DNA of 64,000 nucleotides from Flectonema sp. DT1601. Lineage: Eukaryota; Euglenozoa; Diplonemea; Diplonemida; Diplonemidae. The stretch spans positions 186,001 to 250,000 of the forward strand of contig OZ025797.1 of the NCBI GenBank assembly GCA_964019425.1, in the 5' to 3' direction. The notes under the pieces are model-generated. The model ran no database searches. It saw only the letters and a program-made list of their open reading frames with translations, and was not told where the DNA came from. Positions 33,701 through 46,256 of this stretch are shown piece by piece (positions within the stretch are counted from its first letter, which is position 1; every line of letters begins with the position of its first letter). A program made the position numbers and the translations under genes.

Positions 33701-36700
33701 GTGTACAACAATATCTTCTTATCAGATCTTTGATAAGGAAGTACCTGAGTGGTGTATAGGTCTCCCAGTGCCTTTGAGTCGTACTCGTACTCAATCCAAT
33801 TACGAGATCCAGGAATTAGAGGAAACTTCAACGAATCATTCTGATATGTGTAGTTAAGAACATGTTTTGAGTAAGCCACTCTTTGAATTGCAACTCTTTC
33901 ATTTGTTTTTAGCGCATGCAAAGAACTATAACCCGTTGAATAATCACGAAAAGAGAAATCATCTGAAAGACTTAATACTCGGTCTATATAAGTATCGAGG
34001 GTAGTTGTTGAGTCTTCCGTATCTATGTAATGAAGTTCTCCAAATTGACTGTAAGCGAGTGCAGAGTTACCGGATCCGAGTATCAGTTGCTCTGTTTTAT
34101 TCTTCAATTCAAGAAGCTCTATAGCATCTCTAGACATCTCTCTGGCATCTTCAGACATAACTAAAATAGTAGCGAGGAGTGAAATTACAGAGATAGCGAA
34201 CAGTAAGTGTAATGCGAGTACAGCGTGAATAGATCTAACCTTTCGTATGGCATCAGTCTTGTCAATGGTGTATAATGCGTATAGAATACAAAATACTTGA
34301 ATTACAACAAAAGCTAAAGCAATAACTTCTATTGAACTATCGTAGTTGAGAGACTGTCCTGTCCCAACCAAATCAACGTGGAGGGAGTCCAACGCTTTAT
34401 GTAAACTAAAGAAGTATTTTTCACTGAATATGGCTGACCGACCAAGGTCCCACAGTTCACTTTCACTTTTAGCAAGATCAGACTCAGGGTCGGATACAGG
34501 ATACACAGGTGGTCGCAGTTGCCGACCATCAACAGAATTTTTATTAAAACTGTCGGTCCATCGAACATCTTTAACCTTCGACTTCGATTCATTTTTTAAT
34601 ACAATCTTTTGTATAAACGCTTGAGATACCAAGTGTGCTTTGGTTATTTCCTCCAAAGCCTCAGCCGCATCCAGAAAACGCTGAGCGTCTTTGTGATGAC
34701 GAAGTAATTTCTGATGGACTCGTAATACCTCTCCGCGTTTGGTAATCCTCCAGAACTGAACTTCGTATCTCTTTTCACCATACTGGGCATATAACTGTGC
34801 TTTTCTCGAGATTTCACTTATCAAATAGTAGTATCGAGAAGCAAGTTCTTGTTGGTAGATTATGTCATCAAAGTCTTTGTTGCTGACGGTAGTCTTGTTC
34901 CAAGCTAATACGAGTAAAACATTACAACTGAGAGCGACAACTACTAAAAGGGTTGCTACAATAGCGTGATATATATTATTCGATCTTGATTTCTTTTTTT
35001 GTTGTGGTTGGGATTCTCTTCTACCGTCTTCACTGGCTTCTTCATCATCGCGAGGAGAATCTTTATTTTGATTTTCAATTTCATCCCGTAGCAGCTCTTC
35101 AGCCAGCTGGACGACGTGGTGATGGGAAGAAACTTTTTCTTCGTTGTCTTGTTTTTCAACTTTTGCTTTTTCTCCGAATGCCTGTTCCAAGTTGTCATCC
35201 CCCTCTTCTTGATCACATGTTTCCAATCGAGTTCTCGCCTCCTCAGCAAGTTTGACTAAGTGAACATGCGGAATAAAAGTAAAGAGGTTTAAAGTCGCAA
35301 GCTTACTGGTACCAATATCCTTAAATGAGAATATCATTGTCAGATAAACAAAGAAAACCAACAGTAGTGACACACAGAACATCGCCGCCACAATCACACC
35401 AGCAAACTCCATATTGGCTGCGTGAGCGTCTTCCAAGTACCCCAAGATCCTGTCCAACGCTGGTGCCAGAGTCTCTGCAGCATTGGCAGTGATATAGTCG
35501 CTGTCTGATTTCTGTGCTGGAAAGGCTTGGGATGAAGCAGCGATTGTGAGAAGGGCGTTACCTGATTTTTTTTTTTATTTAATTTTATATATAAAAAAAA
35601 AAAAAAAAAAAAGAATACTTCACAATAACAGGACCGTCTACACGTCGGCATAAAAACTAAATTTTCATACCGTATTGATTTCCAAAGGACCAAAGTGGGG
35701 TTAATGCTCTTTTCTTATTACCGTCTGCTTGAATTTCGATATGTTCACAAGAATAACTTTTATACAAATGGTTCAGAGACGAGTATGTATTTTGCAGATC
35801 ACCGTGAGCTAGTCGATTGTGTTCAGTCATAAATTGTTCCGCCAGTTGTTTTAAATTTACTTTCTGTTCTTCCAAAAGATCGGGGTCGACTTGAGAGTCG
35901 ATATCCTGAACTAACACCGCGCTCTGCATTGCTGAAGCTCTGACGAATCCTGCTGCGCTTACCTGTTTTATTATTATTTATTATTATTTATGGTAAGGTT
36001 TTGTATTTAGCTCAATAAAACAAGTCATACCTGATCAACATAATTTCTTCGTGTAGCTGCGAGGTAAGCTTCAAAGGCGAAGAACGACGCCAATACTATT
36101 ATCATTGAGAAAAACATAACATGCATGTTTGTATTTAATTTCTTTATAGTCGATGAGGTTTCATGTTGTAGGGTCATTTTCTGAGCAGTGAGACCACCAG
36201 TTCGTAGTTCTGAGGCCATGTCACCAAATTCGTTCAGCAGTGCGACGTTCATTGCCTCACCTCCTTTGTTTGCTCCTGTGGCTTGTTGTCGTTCACTGTT
36301 GATGTATGCGAGACGTTGTTCAAGTTGATCAGCGGAGTCATCATCAATCATAACTTGTCGAAGGAATTGAATGTATTTTTTAACTAACGATGTCGTCGGA
36401 TGCGTCAATGCTTTCTTAAACAATCCTAATCCAATCTCCCTCCTAGTCGTGACAGCATTAGCTACGACTGCTAAGTGTAACGTGTCTACATTCTCAGTAA
36501 GTAATTTATTCCAAAACAGCGACATCTGGTTAAGAATATCTTTATAAGTCCGCAAAGCATTCGTTACTATCTTTCTATGCGTGTCGTTCGTCAGACCAAT
36601 GAGTGGCTTAATTATTAGCTGGAGTTGAAACGCCTGATACAACACCGCAAGTGAGATCTCAAAACCCATCACAAGCTCTGCTTCAGCAAGTGATGCCCTC

Positions 36701-38157
36701 ATCCTATTAATTAAAGGAGGGACGCCTTTAACAGCTGCACAACCAGCATAGTATGCTAAGAATAAAGCAAAGTGCTGCTTTAATGTTCCATCTTGTGGAA
36801 ATTTTGCAGATCCCTTCGCGAATATCTTAACAGCGTAGATCAACATGGGTCCAGTGCAAGCAGTTCCAGTTGATAGAACGTAGTCTCTTAAATAGCGACA
36901 ACAAACCTCTATATCTGTTGGAAATAAAATTTGAGATATATAAGGATAGATTAAACCTGATGGTTTAGTTCCTTCAGGACCCTCGTTAGTTTCTTGTTGT
37001 AGAACATCGTCGATGTCGTCGAAGGATGATTTTGAAACTTCAGTTGGTAAGTAAGCAGGTACAGGAGGATTCTCACACTTGTTCTCCAATGCTTCAACAT
37101 CACCAGCTCTCAACATGGTCAGGACAGTTGAATATTCCCATGAAATACGAAGTCCAAAACCCCTATAACCAATAAACGCTGAAATCAAACCTCCACCAAG
37201 AACCAGTAGAGCTGTGTAATCTTTGACGTTGGGTTCAACGTGTCGTAGAAGTCCAACAAATGCTATCCAAGTGACCATCGCAAACTTCGCGGCGACAAGT
37301 CTATTCACGCGTTCACTGTAGTATGGCAACCACATTGCCGTGCATAGAAACATACAAAACGATAAAATGCATAATATTCCAGCAAATGCTTTTGGTTCTT
37401 CTTTGACATGGCAGATTTGAAAAAAGACAACAACAGCAGATCTGTACAACAAATAATATTCATCTGTACGAGAGTTAGGTCGAGATGTACTCAGAGATGG
37501 ATCACAAGGAAACGATCTGTAAATTAATAAATTACTAACAAATGAATACCCGACGACCAACAAGATCGCTAATATAGCAGCCACCAAGTGAACTGCATGC
37601 CAAGGTCCCCAGCAGTCTTTATCAAACGGACGAATCTTTCCTTCAGAACACAATGAGAATGCCAACATCATGTTTACGAAAGGAATAAAACCAACACTCG
37701 CAACAAAATGTGGAATGACCCTCGCAACCTTTGACACTAAAGACGATACTTGATTATGTCCTTTGTCTTTATAAATAATCGAATGGACTACTGCTGTAGC
37801 CGCCAACACACACCAGCATGTCCAAAAGATTATCATACAAGGAACGTATAAATTTTGATTATTGAACGACTTATCCCAAATAGGAAGTGTAATAAAGTAG
37901 AGACCTTTTCTTACGTGATGTAAGACGTTCCCCCAATCCTCGTTTGTGTTTATAATTAAAGCTATTAGTTGGAGTAACTGAATTACGATGCCGACAATAT
38001 TAAATTTTGGATCCCAATTCGCAGACAGCGTGTGAAAGAACGGAAATAATGGATATTGTTCTGTAAATATCAACATTACGGTGCGAGAAGTCATCTCACT
38101 TCCCGACATCCCACTGCTGGCAATGCTGCTACCGGCTGACATTGATCCAGCTGACAT
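27053..38157 (-). CDS. Giant polytopic protein with 13 PAS domains
   Basis: Twelve exons join in frame with consistent phases to 3420 residues: 36031-38157, 35671-35962, 33674-35561, 33258-33604, 30845-33190, 30509-30745, 29275-30443, 29071-29190, 28922-28998, 28709-28853, 28302-28641, 27053-28227. Introns are 65-109 nt (donors mostly GTATGT, GTATGA or GTGTGT). Exon 1 encodes a Ser/Gly/Met leader and about nine membrane segments. Exons 3-5 add about seven more with large charged loops. The rest is 13 tandem PAS domains of the type GYxxxEVVGKNIKILMP...HD..L..Y..TG.KKVI; several are split by introns. The layout matches the TmcB-like multi-membrane PAS proteins of protists. No kinase, cyclase or other output domain follows the last PAS; it ends FSAES then TAA. 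PAS domains sense ligands or redox state or mediate contacts; the signal and partner are unknown. The ATG lies 6 nt after TTTCAG. Confidence 0.92.
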
Positions 38158-39176
38158 CCAAATCTGAAACTGAAATTCGGGGGAAAAAAAAATAAATTAA
38201 AATCAGACAGTAATACTGAGCGTACAGCAAGGAAGAAAAACAGATTCCCTGAATCGCATAATCTAGAGCATCAACATAGTTTATAACAGGTATCTGGTGT
38301 AATTAGATAAGCAGTAACACTTTTGCGCAACATCAATGAAAGGGGAAAAAAAAATGTCACTTAAAATTCCCAAGCAGGCAGGTAGAGTGTGGAGCAATTT
38401 TATTCGGAAGGCAGGTACTACGGCGTCTTCGTAACACACAATGGTGTTGAGGAAAAAGTCGTTTCTTTTTGTTGTTGTTGTTTTTGTCGTTACCCAACCG
38501 AAAAAATGCAGAACAGCGATCTGTCTTTGTTGAAAAAAACAACTTGCTACTGACTGTAATTTTTTTTTTTTTTTGTAAGTTTTTTTTATTTTTTTTTTTT
38601 TTGAGACCCACGTCGTATCCCTACTGACCGAATGCTGTTTTACATGAGGGAAGCGGTTTCGGATAGAGGCAGGCGCCAGCCTTTCTTTTTTTTTTTTTTT
38701 TTTTTTTTTTTTTCTTTTGTTCTCCAAAAAAAATTTACTCTTGCTTCTTTTTTTCGTATCATTTTAGTTTTCAAAAACTAAAACCCGCATCAGATGCGAG
38801 TCTCTGAATGGCCACCAGTTCATCAGCAGCAAGATAAGTGAGAAGAATGTTTTTTTTTTTTTTTTTTTTTTTTTCGAGCTACAAAAAAAAAACGGGAGGA
38901 GCTAAGGGGACTGGGTGGGTGCAAACAATTAGCTAAATTTGCTTTACATAAAAAGCATTGGAAGGGGAAAACACACTAAAATCTTTTTTTTTTTTTTTTC
39001 TCTCTCGAGTCGATATTGTTAAGGAAAAAACCCTTTTAGCACTTTGCTAAAAAAAAATAAAAAACTGCAAAATTTACATTTTCCAAGACTGGGTGCTTGA
39101 TCAGGGTAGACTGACCAACCACTCTCCGAATTCGTTCAAAAAAAAGACTTGAAAAACATGAAGTACGATGAGGTGA
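38158..39176. other. Intergenic region
   Basis: The stretch lies between the PAS gene and BiP and is dominated by T runs. The frame of 148 codons on the minus strand is Lys-rich at its start and Phe/Ser/Cys-rich later, and I treat it as chance. No RNA gene was recognised. Confidence 0.55.
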
Positions 39177-41302
39177 CTATTTCTCTTCTTCTTCTTCCTC
39201 CTCTTCCTCTTCCTCGGCATCCTCATCTTCTCCCTCACTCTCTTCGCCTTCAGAGGCAGCCTCTTCGTCTTCCTTTCTCTTGGCTTCCTTCTTGGTGCTG
39301 GCCTCAGTGATGATAGTATCGATCTTTTCCTTTAATTCGGAAAGCTTACCGTCGAACTCCTCCTGATTTTTGTTGTTTATTTTTTTTCTCCATTTCTAAC
39401 TACTGCCGTCATGTAGAATTTTAAGGTCGTCACATTAGAAAGAAGAAAACAAAATAAAAAACAAACCTTTCCAGCATCCTCACCCTCTTCATCGATCCAG
39501 GTGGAGATTTCTTTGGTGGATTCTTCAACAAGAGCCTTGTCGTCATCGGAAAGATGTTCCTGGATGGATTCGGACTTGGCGTTGTCAACGTACTGCTGAA
39601 GCTGAACCTTTGACTGGGTCTTCTCTGAGAGAAGCTTGTCTTCCTCAGCGTTCTCTTCAGCCTCAGCGATGATCTTATCGATCTCATCCTGTGAAAGCAT
39701 CTTGTCGTTCTTGATTTCAACATCTCCAGTGGCACCAGTGTCCTGATCCTTAGCAGCTACCTGAAGGATACCTGACTCATCAACTTCCATTTCAACATCA
39801 ATCTGTGGAACTCCCTTTGGGGCAACCTTAATTCCCTGAAGATCAAACTGTCCAAGAAGTCTGTTGTCCTTAGTCATGGCACGCTCACCCTCAAAGACCT
39901 GGAACAAAATGTTCTTCTGGTTGTCCTGGGTGGTGGTTACGGTCTGGGACTTCTTTGCAGGAATGATAGAGTTACGTGGGATAACCTTAAGCATGATTCC
40001 TCCAATGGTGTCAATACCAATTGAGAGAGAGATAACATCAACAAGAACAACCTTCTCCTTACCAACCTGTCCAGAAAGAACACCTCCCTGAACTGCGGCA
40101 CCGTAAGCGATAGCCTCGTCAGGGTTAATTCCTCTGTTTGGTTCCTTACCGTTGAAGAAGTCCTTGATAAGAGATTGGATCTTTGGAATTCTTGAAGAAC
40201 CTCCCACCAACACTACTTCATCAATGTCGTCCTTCTCCATCTTTGCGTCAGCAAGAACGTTCTTTACTGGTTCCAATGTTCCCTTAAACAAATCAGCGTT
40301 GAGTTCCTCAAACTTTGCACGAGTAAGTCTCTCAGAAAGAGTAACACCCTCAACAATGTCTTCAACTTCAACACGTGCTTCTGGTGCGGATGAGAGCTTT
40401 CTCTTTGCTCCTTCGGCAGCCTTTCTCAAACGAGCGAGGGCAACGTGGTTTCCGTTGATGTCCTTCTTGTACTTCTTGGCAAGAACCTTAACGTAGTGCT
40501 GAATGATTCTGTTGTCAAAATCTTCTCCACCCAAATGAGTGTCTCCGTTGGTTGACTCAACTTCGAAGAATCCGTTGTCGATGGACAACAGAGAGACGTC
40601 AAAAGTACCACCACCCAAATCAAATACCAAAACCTTCTTCTCAGCACCAGATTCGTCAAGACCGTACGCAACTGCGGCAGCGGTTGGTTCGTTCAATACA
40701 CGAACAACATTGAGACCAGAGATGGTACCAGCGTTACGAGTGGCCTGTCTCTGAGCGTCGTTGAAGTACGCTGGAACAGTAATAACAGCGTTCTTTACAT
40801 CCTGGGCGAGGTATGTTTCGGCGATGGTTCTCATCTTTCCCAAAACCATGGCGGAGATCTCCTCAGAAGAGAAAACCTTCTTTCCCTTGTTGGTTTCCAC
40901 CTCAACAGCGGCAGCGTCCTCCTTTCCCTTTACGACCTTGTAAGATAAGATCTTCTTATCATCCTGAACAGTCTTGTCGCTGATGCTTCTACCAATAAGA
41001 CGCTTTACGGCGTACACAGTGTTGAGAGGGTTGGTAGACATTGCGTTCTTAGCAGAGTCACCAACTTCCTTACCGTCAGCACTGAAAGAGACAACAGAAG
41101 GAGTGATTCTGTTTCCCATTTCGTTGGCGATAATCTCAACCTTATCGTTCTGGTAGATACCAACAACACTGTAGGTAGTTCCCAAATCGATTCCAACAAC
41201 TGGGAATGCGTACTGACCGTCATTAGTCTTCTCTCCATCTTCTTCGGCACGGGCACACATGACCGCAGCCATAGTCCATCCCATCATCATTGCAGATTTC
41301 AT
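39177..41302 (-). CDS. BiP-type ER HSP70 without KDEL tail
   Basis: A 673-residue HSP70 in two exons (39467-41302, 39177-39362; donor GTTTGT, acceptor TCAG, 104-nt intron, phase 0). The N-terminus is a methionine-rich signal peptide ([19 protein letters not shown]). The ATPase domain has [33 protein letters not shown] and [13 protein letters not shown]; the substrate domain has [14 protein letters not shown] and [17 protein letters not shown], which group it with BiP. As an ER chaperone it would bind unfolded secretory proteins through ATP cycling. The C-terminus is a run of acidic residues, eleven Glu then Lys and a TAG stop, with no HDEL or KDEL. Reading through TAG does not produce one. 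The ATG lies 16 nt after CACAG; the longer frame opens with TTG. A missed extra exon is possible. Confidence 0.93.
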
Positions 41303-41584
41303 CTTGGGACTCAAAGTCCTGTGAGAATTAAAAACAGTAAAGAAATAAATAGAACAAACTACAATTCTTATCGTATTATGAATTTAGAACTACACCACTC
41401 CCAATCACATTTTACTTTGCTGTTTAATTAAACCAATGTTTATCTGGTTGGACGACAATAGAAATCGCGGGAATGGGATGGGCAATGAAAAATTTTTTTA
41501 AAGTTTTTTTTTTTTTTTCCACACAAGAAAATTGGGGAAACAGCGATTAGGCAGGACATGTTGTTATGCTATTCAGCTAATTAC
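41303..41584. other. Short intergenic region
   Basis: It holds the pyrimidine-rich leader of BiP (tract ending TTCTCACAG) and a T/A-rich spacer after the uL2 stop. Nothing else is seen. Confidence 0.6.
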
Positions 41585-42693
41585 TTATTTACCTTCCTTA
41601 CCCTGGGTCTTCTGTCCACCACGGTGACGTCCAGTACGACGGGCCGCAATAAGACCGGCCTGTTTGGTTAAGTGTTTGTTTTGAATTTACCGCGGTGGGT
41701 TTATGATGTGTTTGCCTTAACTGTAGTTGATTAGAATAATACATACCTTCTGTCCTGGAGGACAAGCTCTCTGAACAGTCGAAGGGTGACCAATGTGCTG
41801 ATGGTTACCTCCTCCGTGGGGATGCTCTACAGGGTTACGAGCTACACCTCTAATGGTTGGCCAGCACTTTCTCTTGGCCTTGTAACGGTAGTGGGCGGCT
41901 CCGGCCTTAAGCATAGGCTTCTCGGTACGACCTCCTCCAGCGATGATTCCAACCATGGCTCTGCAGTTCCATGAGATCGACTTCTTCTCACCAGATGGCA
42001 ACTTGATTCTGGTTCTCTCCTGCTCTGGAAGGTGGGAGATGACAATGCAGTACTCTCCTGAGGCACGTGCCTGTTTGAGTTTATTTATTTTCTCCACATT
42101 ACAAGAATTCAAGACACATCACAACAACAGACCCGTAAACTAAATCACTAGACCACCACCTTGAAAACACATTAAATAGAAAATAAACATACGAGGGATC
42201 CACGGTCACCAGTCTTGAGCTCAACGTTGCAGACGATGGAACCTTCTGGAACCATCTTAAGTGGAAGACAGTTTCCGATAGCGAGTTCGGCTCTCTTACC
42301 GCAGTAGACAAACTGACCAGTCTGCATACCTTCAACGGCAATCATACGGGTTTGAATTCTCTTGAACTTGTATGGGTGACGGAACTGAACAAGAGCGATT
42401 GGAGCACCACGACCGGAGTCGTGGACGACTTCCTTGATCGTTCCCTTAACAAATCCACGACGTTCTCCGAAGTCAAGTGGTCTGAGCTTGGCGGCTCCCT
42501 GTTTGTTTATTTCGTTTTTTTGTTCTCGTGATCAGAACAGGTCATCAATCTGACCAGTACTAATACTATCTTACTATTACTAATGATATTTGATTATTAA
42601 TAATACAAATCGAGTTCATACCTTACGCTTGTGGACGTGCGCAGTGAAGACGGAACCCGCTCCACGTCTCTGTGCCAAAATACACTTTCCCAT
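41585..42693 (-). CDS. RPL8: Ribosomal protein uL2 (RPL8)
   Basis: This large-subunit protein binds near the peptidyl transferase centre. Four exons (42622-42693, 42193-42498, 41747-42070, 41585-41659) give 258 residues, the usual eukaryotic length. Introns are 123, 122 and 87 nt, all phase 0, with donors GTATGA or GTATGT. Family sequence is evident throughout: [54 protein letters not shown] and the universally conserved loop [19 protein letters not shown] with its key histidine. The end is [18 protein letters not shown]. The ATG is 25 nt after CTTCAG. It shares orientation with BiP 280 nt downstream. Confidence 0.97.
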
Positions 42694-44060
42694 TTTTGTG
42701 TGGTGTTGGGGTCGATAGCTGAAGAGAGTAATTTCACTGAACAACACCTAACAGAAAAGACCGATATTTCTTATTACATATTGACTACCAGTTTGTTGAT
42801 ACCAACATCGTGGCAGCTCTACTTCTACCTCGGCACTCGTTTCATTATTATTTCCAACAAGAGAAAAGTCCCAACGGAGGAATTGTTTCTTCTGTTCCTG
42901 TGATGTTAAGAATAATAAACTTCAAAAAAAAAAAAAAAAAAGAGGAAAAAAAAAAAAACGGAAATTAGAAAACAAAAAAAGACACAACAACTAGTAGGAA
43001 ACTGAGTACGGGGATATTAACCCCTAATTATTATTATTTATTTACTTTTTCCTTAAAACTTATGAGTTTCGTTTGTTCGTTCTGGTGGTTTTTTTTTTTT
43101 TTTTTTTTTTTTTGTAACTTTTATTCTTTGCTTTTTCTTGTAGTCGTTCGAAGGAAGAAAATAAAAAATAAAAAAAACAAGGAAATAAATTTCACAAACA
43201 CAAAACAACAAATCAAATTTCAGCAGCCATGAAAAAGTTAATTTTTACTTGTTTTCTACCGTCTGTTATAAGGTTGAAACCAGTTCTCAGCAGGACTAAA
43301 AACGCCTCTGAGGTAAGATACATCGGATTACACATATTAAAAACTCAAGAGAAATATTTCCATATGAATTTCCGGTCCCATCGTTGAACTGCTCAAGGTT
43401 GGTACATTTATTATTATGGCGTCGCTGATATGTATTTTTGTGAATTGGGATCTATCCCGTGTTACCGGTAACTACTTTTTTTTTTTTTTTTAATTTCTTT
43501 ATATCCATTCTACATGTCTATCTTTGCAAGATTGTTGCGACGTCGAGCAGCATCTAGTGGGGAATGTAAAAAATTAAAAACAAAATTAAAAAAAATTAAA
43601 AAAAAACTTTTCATTGTTATAATATCTTATATAATATTCATTTCGGAAGAAGATCCTTATTAGGGATAGCCCGAGGGGCTAATTTCTCCCACCAGTATTC
43701 GCCATTGCATAGGTTAAGCCACGATTACCAATGTGGCATCCTCTCAACACTAATAAAGAAGAGACCATAACGTACAGAGGGCAAGAAACGAAAAAGCCGA
43801 AGACGAGGGGGAAGGGAGTTTTTAAAAAAAAAAAAAAAAAAAAAGGCAAAGTAATAACTTTATAACAGGCTAATGTGAAGCTCCAGCTCCGACTACGTCT
43901 TTTTTTTTTTTTTTTTTTTTTTTGTGTTTTTTTTTTTTTTTACTGGATATATTATCGACACACATTTGTTAAAGAAATCTAATGAAAAGTGTCTTCTTTT
44001 GATAATACTTTTTTTTTTTTAAAAATCAATATCCAAATACTAACAGCAGTACCACACTCA
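42694..44060. other. Intergenic region
   Basis: A/T-run-rich spacer. The mixed stretch 43650-43770 has a 6-bp hairpin with a 3-nt loop (TAGCCC-GAG-GGGCTA, 43667-43681) followed by GCCAC/GTGGC (43718-43737). It could be a small RNA, but no family matches. A plus-strand frame at 42631-42903 overlaps the uL2 first exon and leader and is a shadow. Confidence 0.5.
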
Positions 44061-45446
44061 CTACACTCTTAGTATCTGAACACTATTTCCAAATGCAATC
44101 GAAATCCAGTCGGTTTGAAGTGCTGACCACTGAAGGTGATTTATATGCGAAGTAGCATTATACGCAAGTATTGGATCTTCTATTGGGTGAGGAAGAGATG
44201 AAATATCCCATATGAGTGCCAGACAATCATCACCAGCTGAACAGATATGACAGGAGGAATGCGGTGCCCAACCCACAGAGTTCACGCTAGCTGTATGGGA
44301 CAAAACAGTTACAGGGACTGACGGTACTCTAACATCAAGTACGATAATGTCATTACTGTCAACTAGTATGGTTGCTAAGTAGTTGGGATCTTGTTTATTC
44401 CAAACAATTCTTAGTAGGGGTCGCAGTTCTTCAGTTTCAAATAAAATAGTACTATGCTCTAGTGATCGTAAATCAAACAATCTGACGCTTCCATCTCCTC
44501 CAACACTCGCAAAAATATCTGTTCCTTTAGCAAATGCCAAATCATAAACTTCTTTCTCATGAGCAATCAATTGAGTTAGAGACTGCTGAACCTCGATATC
44601 CCAAACACTACACGTGGTGTCAATACTCGCTGTTCCCACAATACGAGCATCATCGCTGTTCCAGTCGAAGGATGTAAGAGGGGCGCAGAAATCAGTTTTT
44701 TTATTCTGTTATATTTTTTTTTTTTAAATAAAAAAATGAAATAAAATACCTCAACAAGATATAACACAAACATTATTAAGACAACAGCTCGTTACAATTT
44801 TTCCGTCTTCGATTTCTCCATCCTTGTTGCGGGGATTGACTTCCCAAAGTCTGAGATAATCACCTGATATTGTATTGTTGTTTTGTTTCGTTTTTGAAGA
44901 TTATTTTAAAATTACAATATTTCCATTCAACATACCAGTTGTTGCGAGAAGGTCAGTAGCATTCACTCTCTGGTCGGGTAACCACATTAGTTTTGTTGCC
45001 GGATATGGATGGTCGAACCTGGTGTTATATTATTTACTTCGTTCTATCATCATACGAAGAGAGAGAGAGAAAGGACATAAAAACATACGCTCCCCTATTA
45101 ACCAGCTTATTCTGCTCCTCATCAAGTTGTATGATATTTACCCGATTTTGGTATTCTGTTTTTTTTTTGTGACGTTTTGATGAGATGATAATATTCCCTT
45201 TACAGTATAAGAGGAACGAGTACAGTATAAGAGGAACGAGAAACAATGCACACCTTCCATATACGAAGCGACTGCAAGTCTAAAAGGCTTGTCGCACCTG
45301 ACTGACCAACTCATAGCGTTACCCATCCACGGTAAGTCGTATGTGTATATTTCCTTCATTTTTTTGGTCCCGCTGCCTTGCTGTTGCTGAGGCAGCTGCC
45401 CCTCATCCATCTTTAATCCCGTCTCTGAATCTTGGGACGTAGACAT
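44061..45446 (-). CDS. DCAF7: DCAF7/WDR68 WD40 protein
   Basis: A WD40 adaptor of the DCAF7/WDR68 (AN11, TTG1) family that docks DYRK/HIPK kinases and can serve CUL4-DDB1 ligases. Five exons (45254-45446, 45089-45155, 44936-45018, 44772-44863, 44061-44705) join in phase to 359 residues. Introns are 66-98 nt. Family motifs: [91 protein letters not shown], and the terminal QILRV that matches the family end. The N-terminal 28 residues are Gln/Ser-rich and extra. The exon boundaries are supported by alignment across every junction with the family sequence as I remember it. Confidence 0.95.
45201..45240. repeat. 20-bp perfect tandem duplication
   Basis: Two exact adjacent copies of TACAGTATAAGAGGAACGAG lie within the first intron of the DCAF7 gene. 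Probably a recent slippage duplication. Confidence 0.9.
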
Positions 45447-46256
45447 CGTTCGTATTTAAAAAAAGTAGCTTCTTGAAGTTTTCTAAATGAAAAGCATTTA
45501 GTACGTGTGCTGAAGGAGAATAATTGATTAGTTAGTATTGAGACGTTGAGTAAATACAACACATGAGAGAACATTTGGGCATCTAATATAGCTGCAGTTA
45601 TTGCTGTTTACTTGTTACAGATTACCTTCACCAGTTGAGGACGCAATTACGCTGAAGGAGTGACTATAAATAGAATCAACAACATAAACTGAAAATATAC
45701 CACGAACTCGCACCGAAAGAAAGACGCATTTTGTCGTGGGTTGCAAGGCAACTCAGACCATCTTGGTTTTTTTTTTTGGCAATAATAACGTTTTAATCCA
45801 AAGTAAGGAAACAAAGACACTTTTTTTTTTTTCTTTTTTTTTTGCTTTCGTTTTTTTTTTTTTTTCCCATCAGGAACGGAAAAAAAAAAAAAAAAAAAAG
45901 GGGGAAAAAAGCATAGCACAGGTTCACAAAGCAAACTTTATCATGACCTGCAAAAGGTATAGCGATGATCTCTGCACTAGAAGAACCATCCGTTCATTTG
46001 AAACAATTTTTTTTTTTTTTCCCCCACTACCATCCAAGAGACACATCATATTACAAAAGCGATTAATAACAAAGAAAACACCTTTGGAATCCTTCGCTCC
46101 TTTTTTTTTTTTTTTTTTTTTTTTTCAACTTTTTTTTTGTAATAAGATTTCATCAACATAAAACAATGGGAAAGAACCAATAACATATTCAATGCTCATG
46201 TTTATGATTAACGCAACTTAATAGAGCCGATGTCAGATCAATCTGTTATGAACACT
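45447..46256. other. Intergenic region
   Basis: Homopolymer-rich, with no credible exon. A TTTAG after a pyrimidine tract lies 36 nt upstream of the DCAF7 ATG. Confidence 0.55.

Noticed and set aside
39177-39179. TAG of BiP read as sense to reach a KDEL
   Set aside because: The downstream frame contains no HDEL/KDEL, and TAG ends other genes here.
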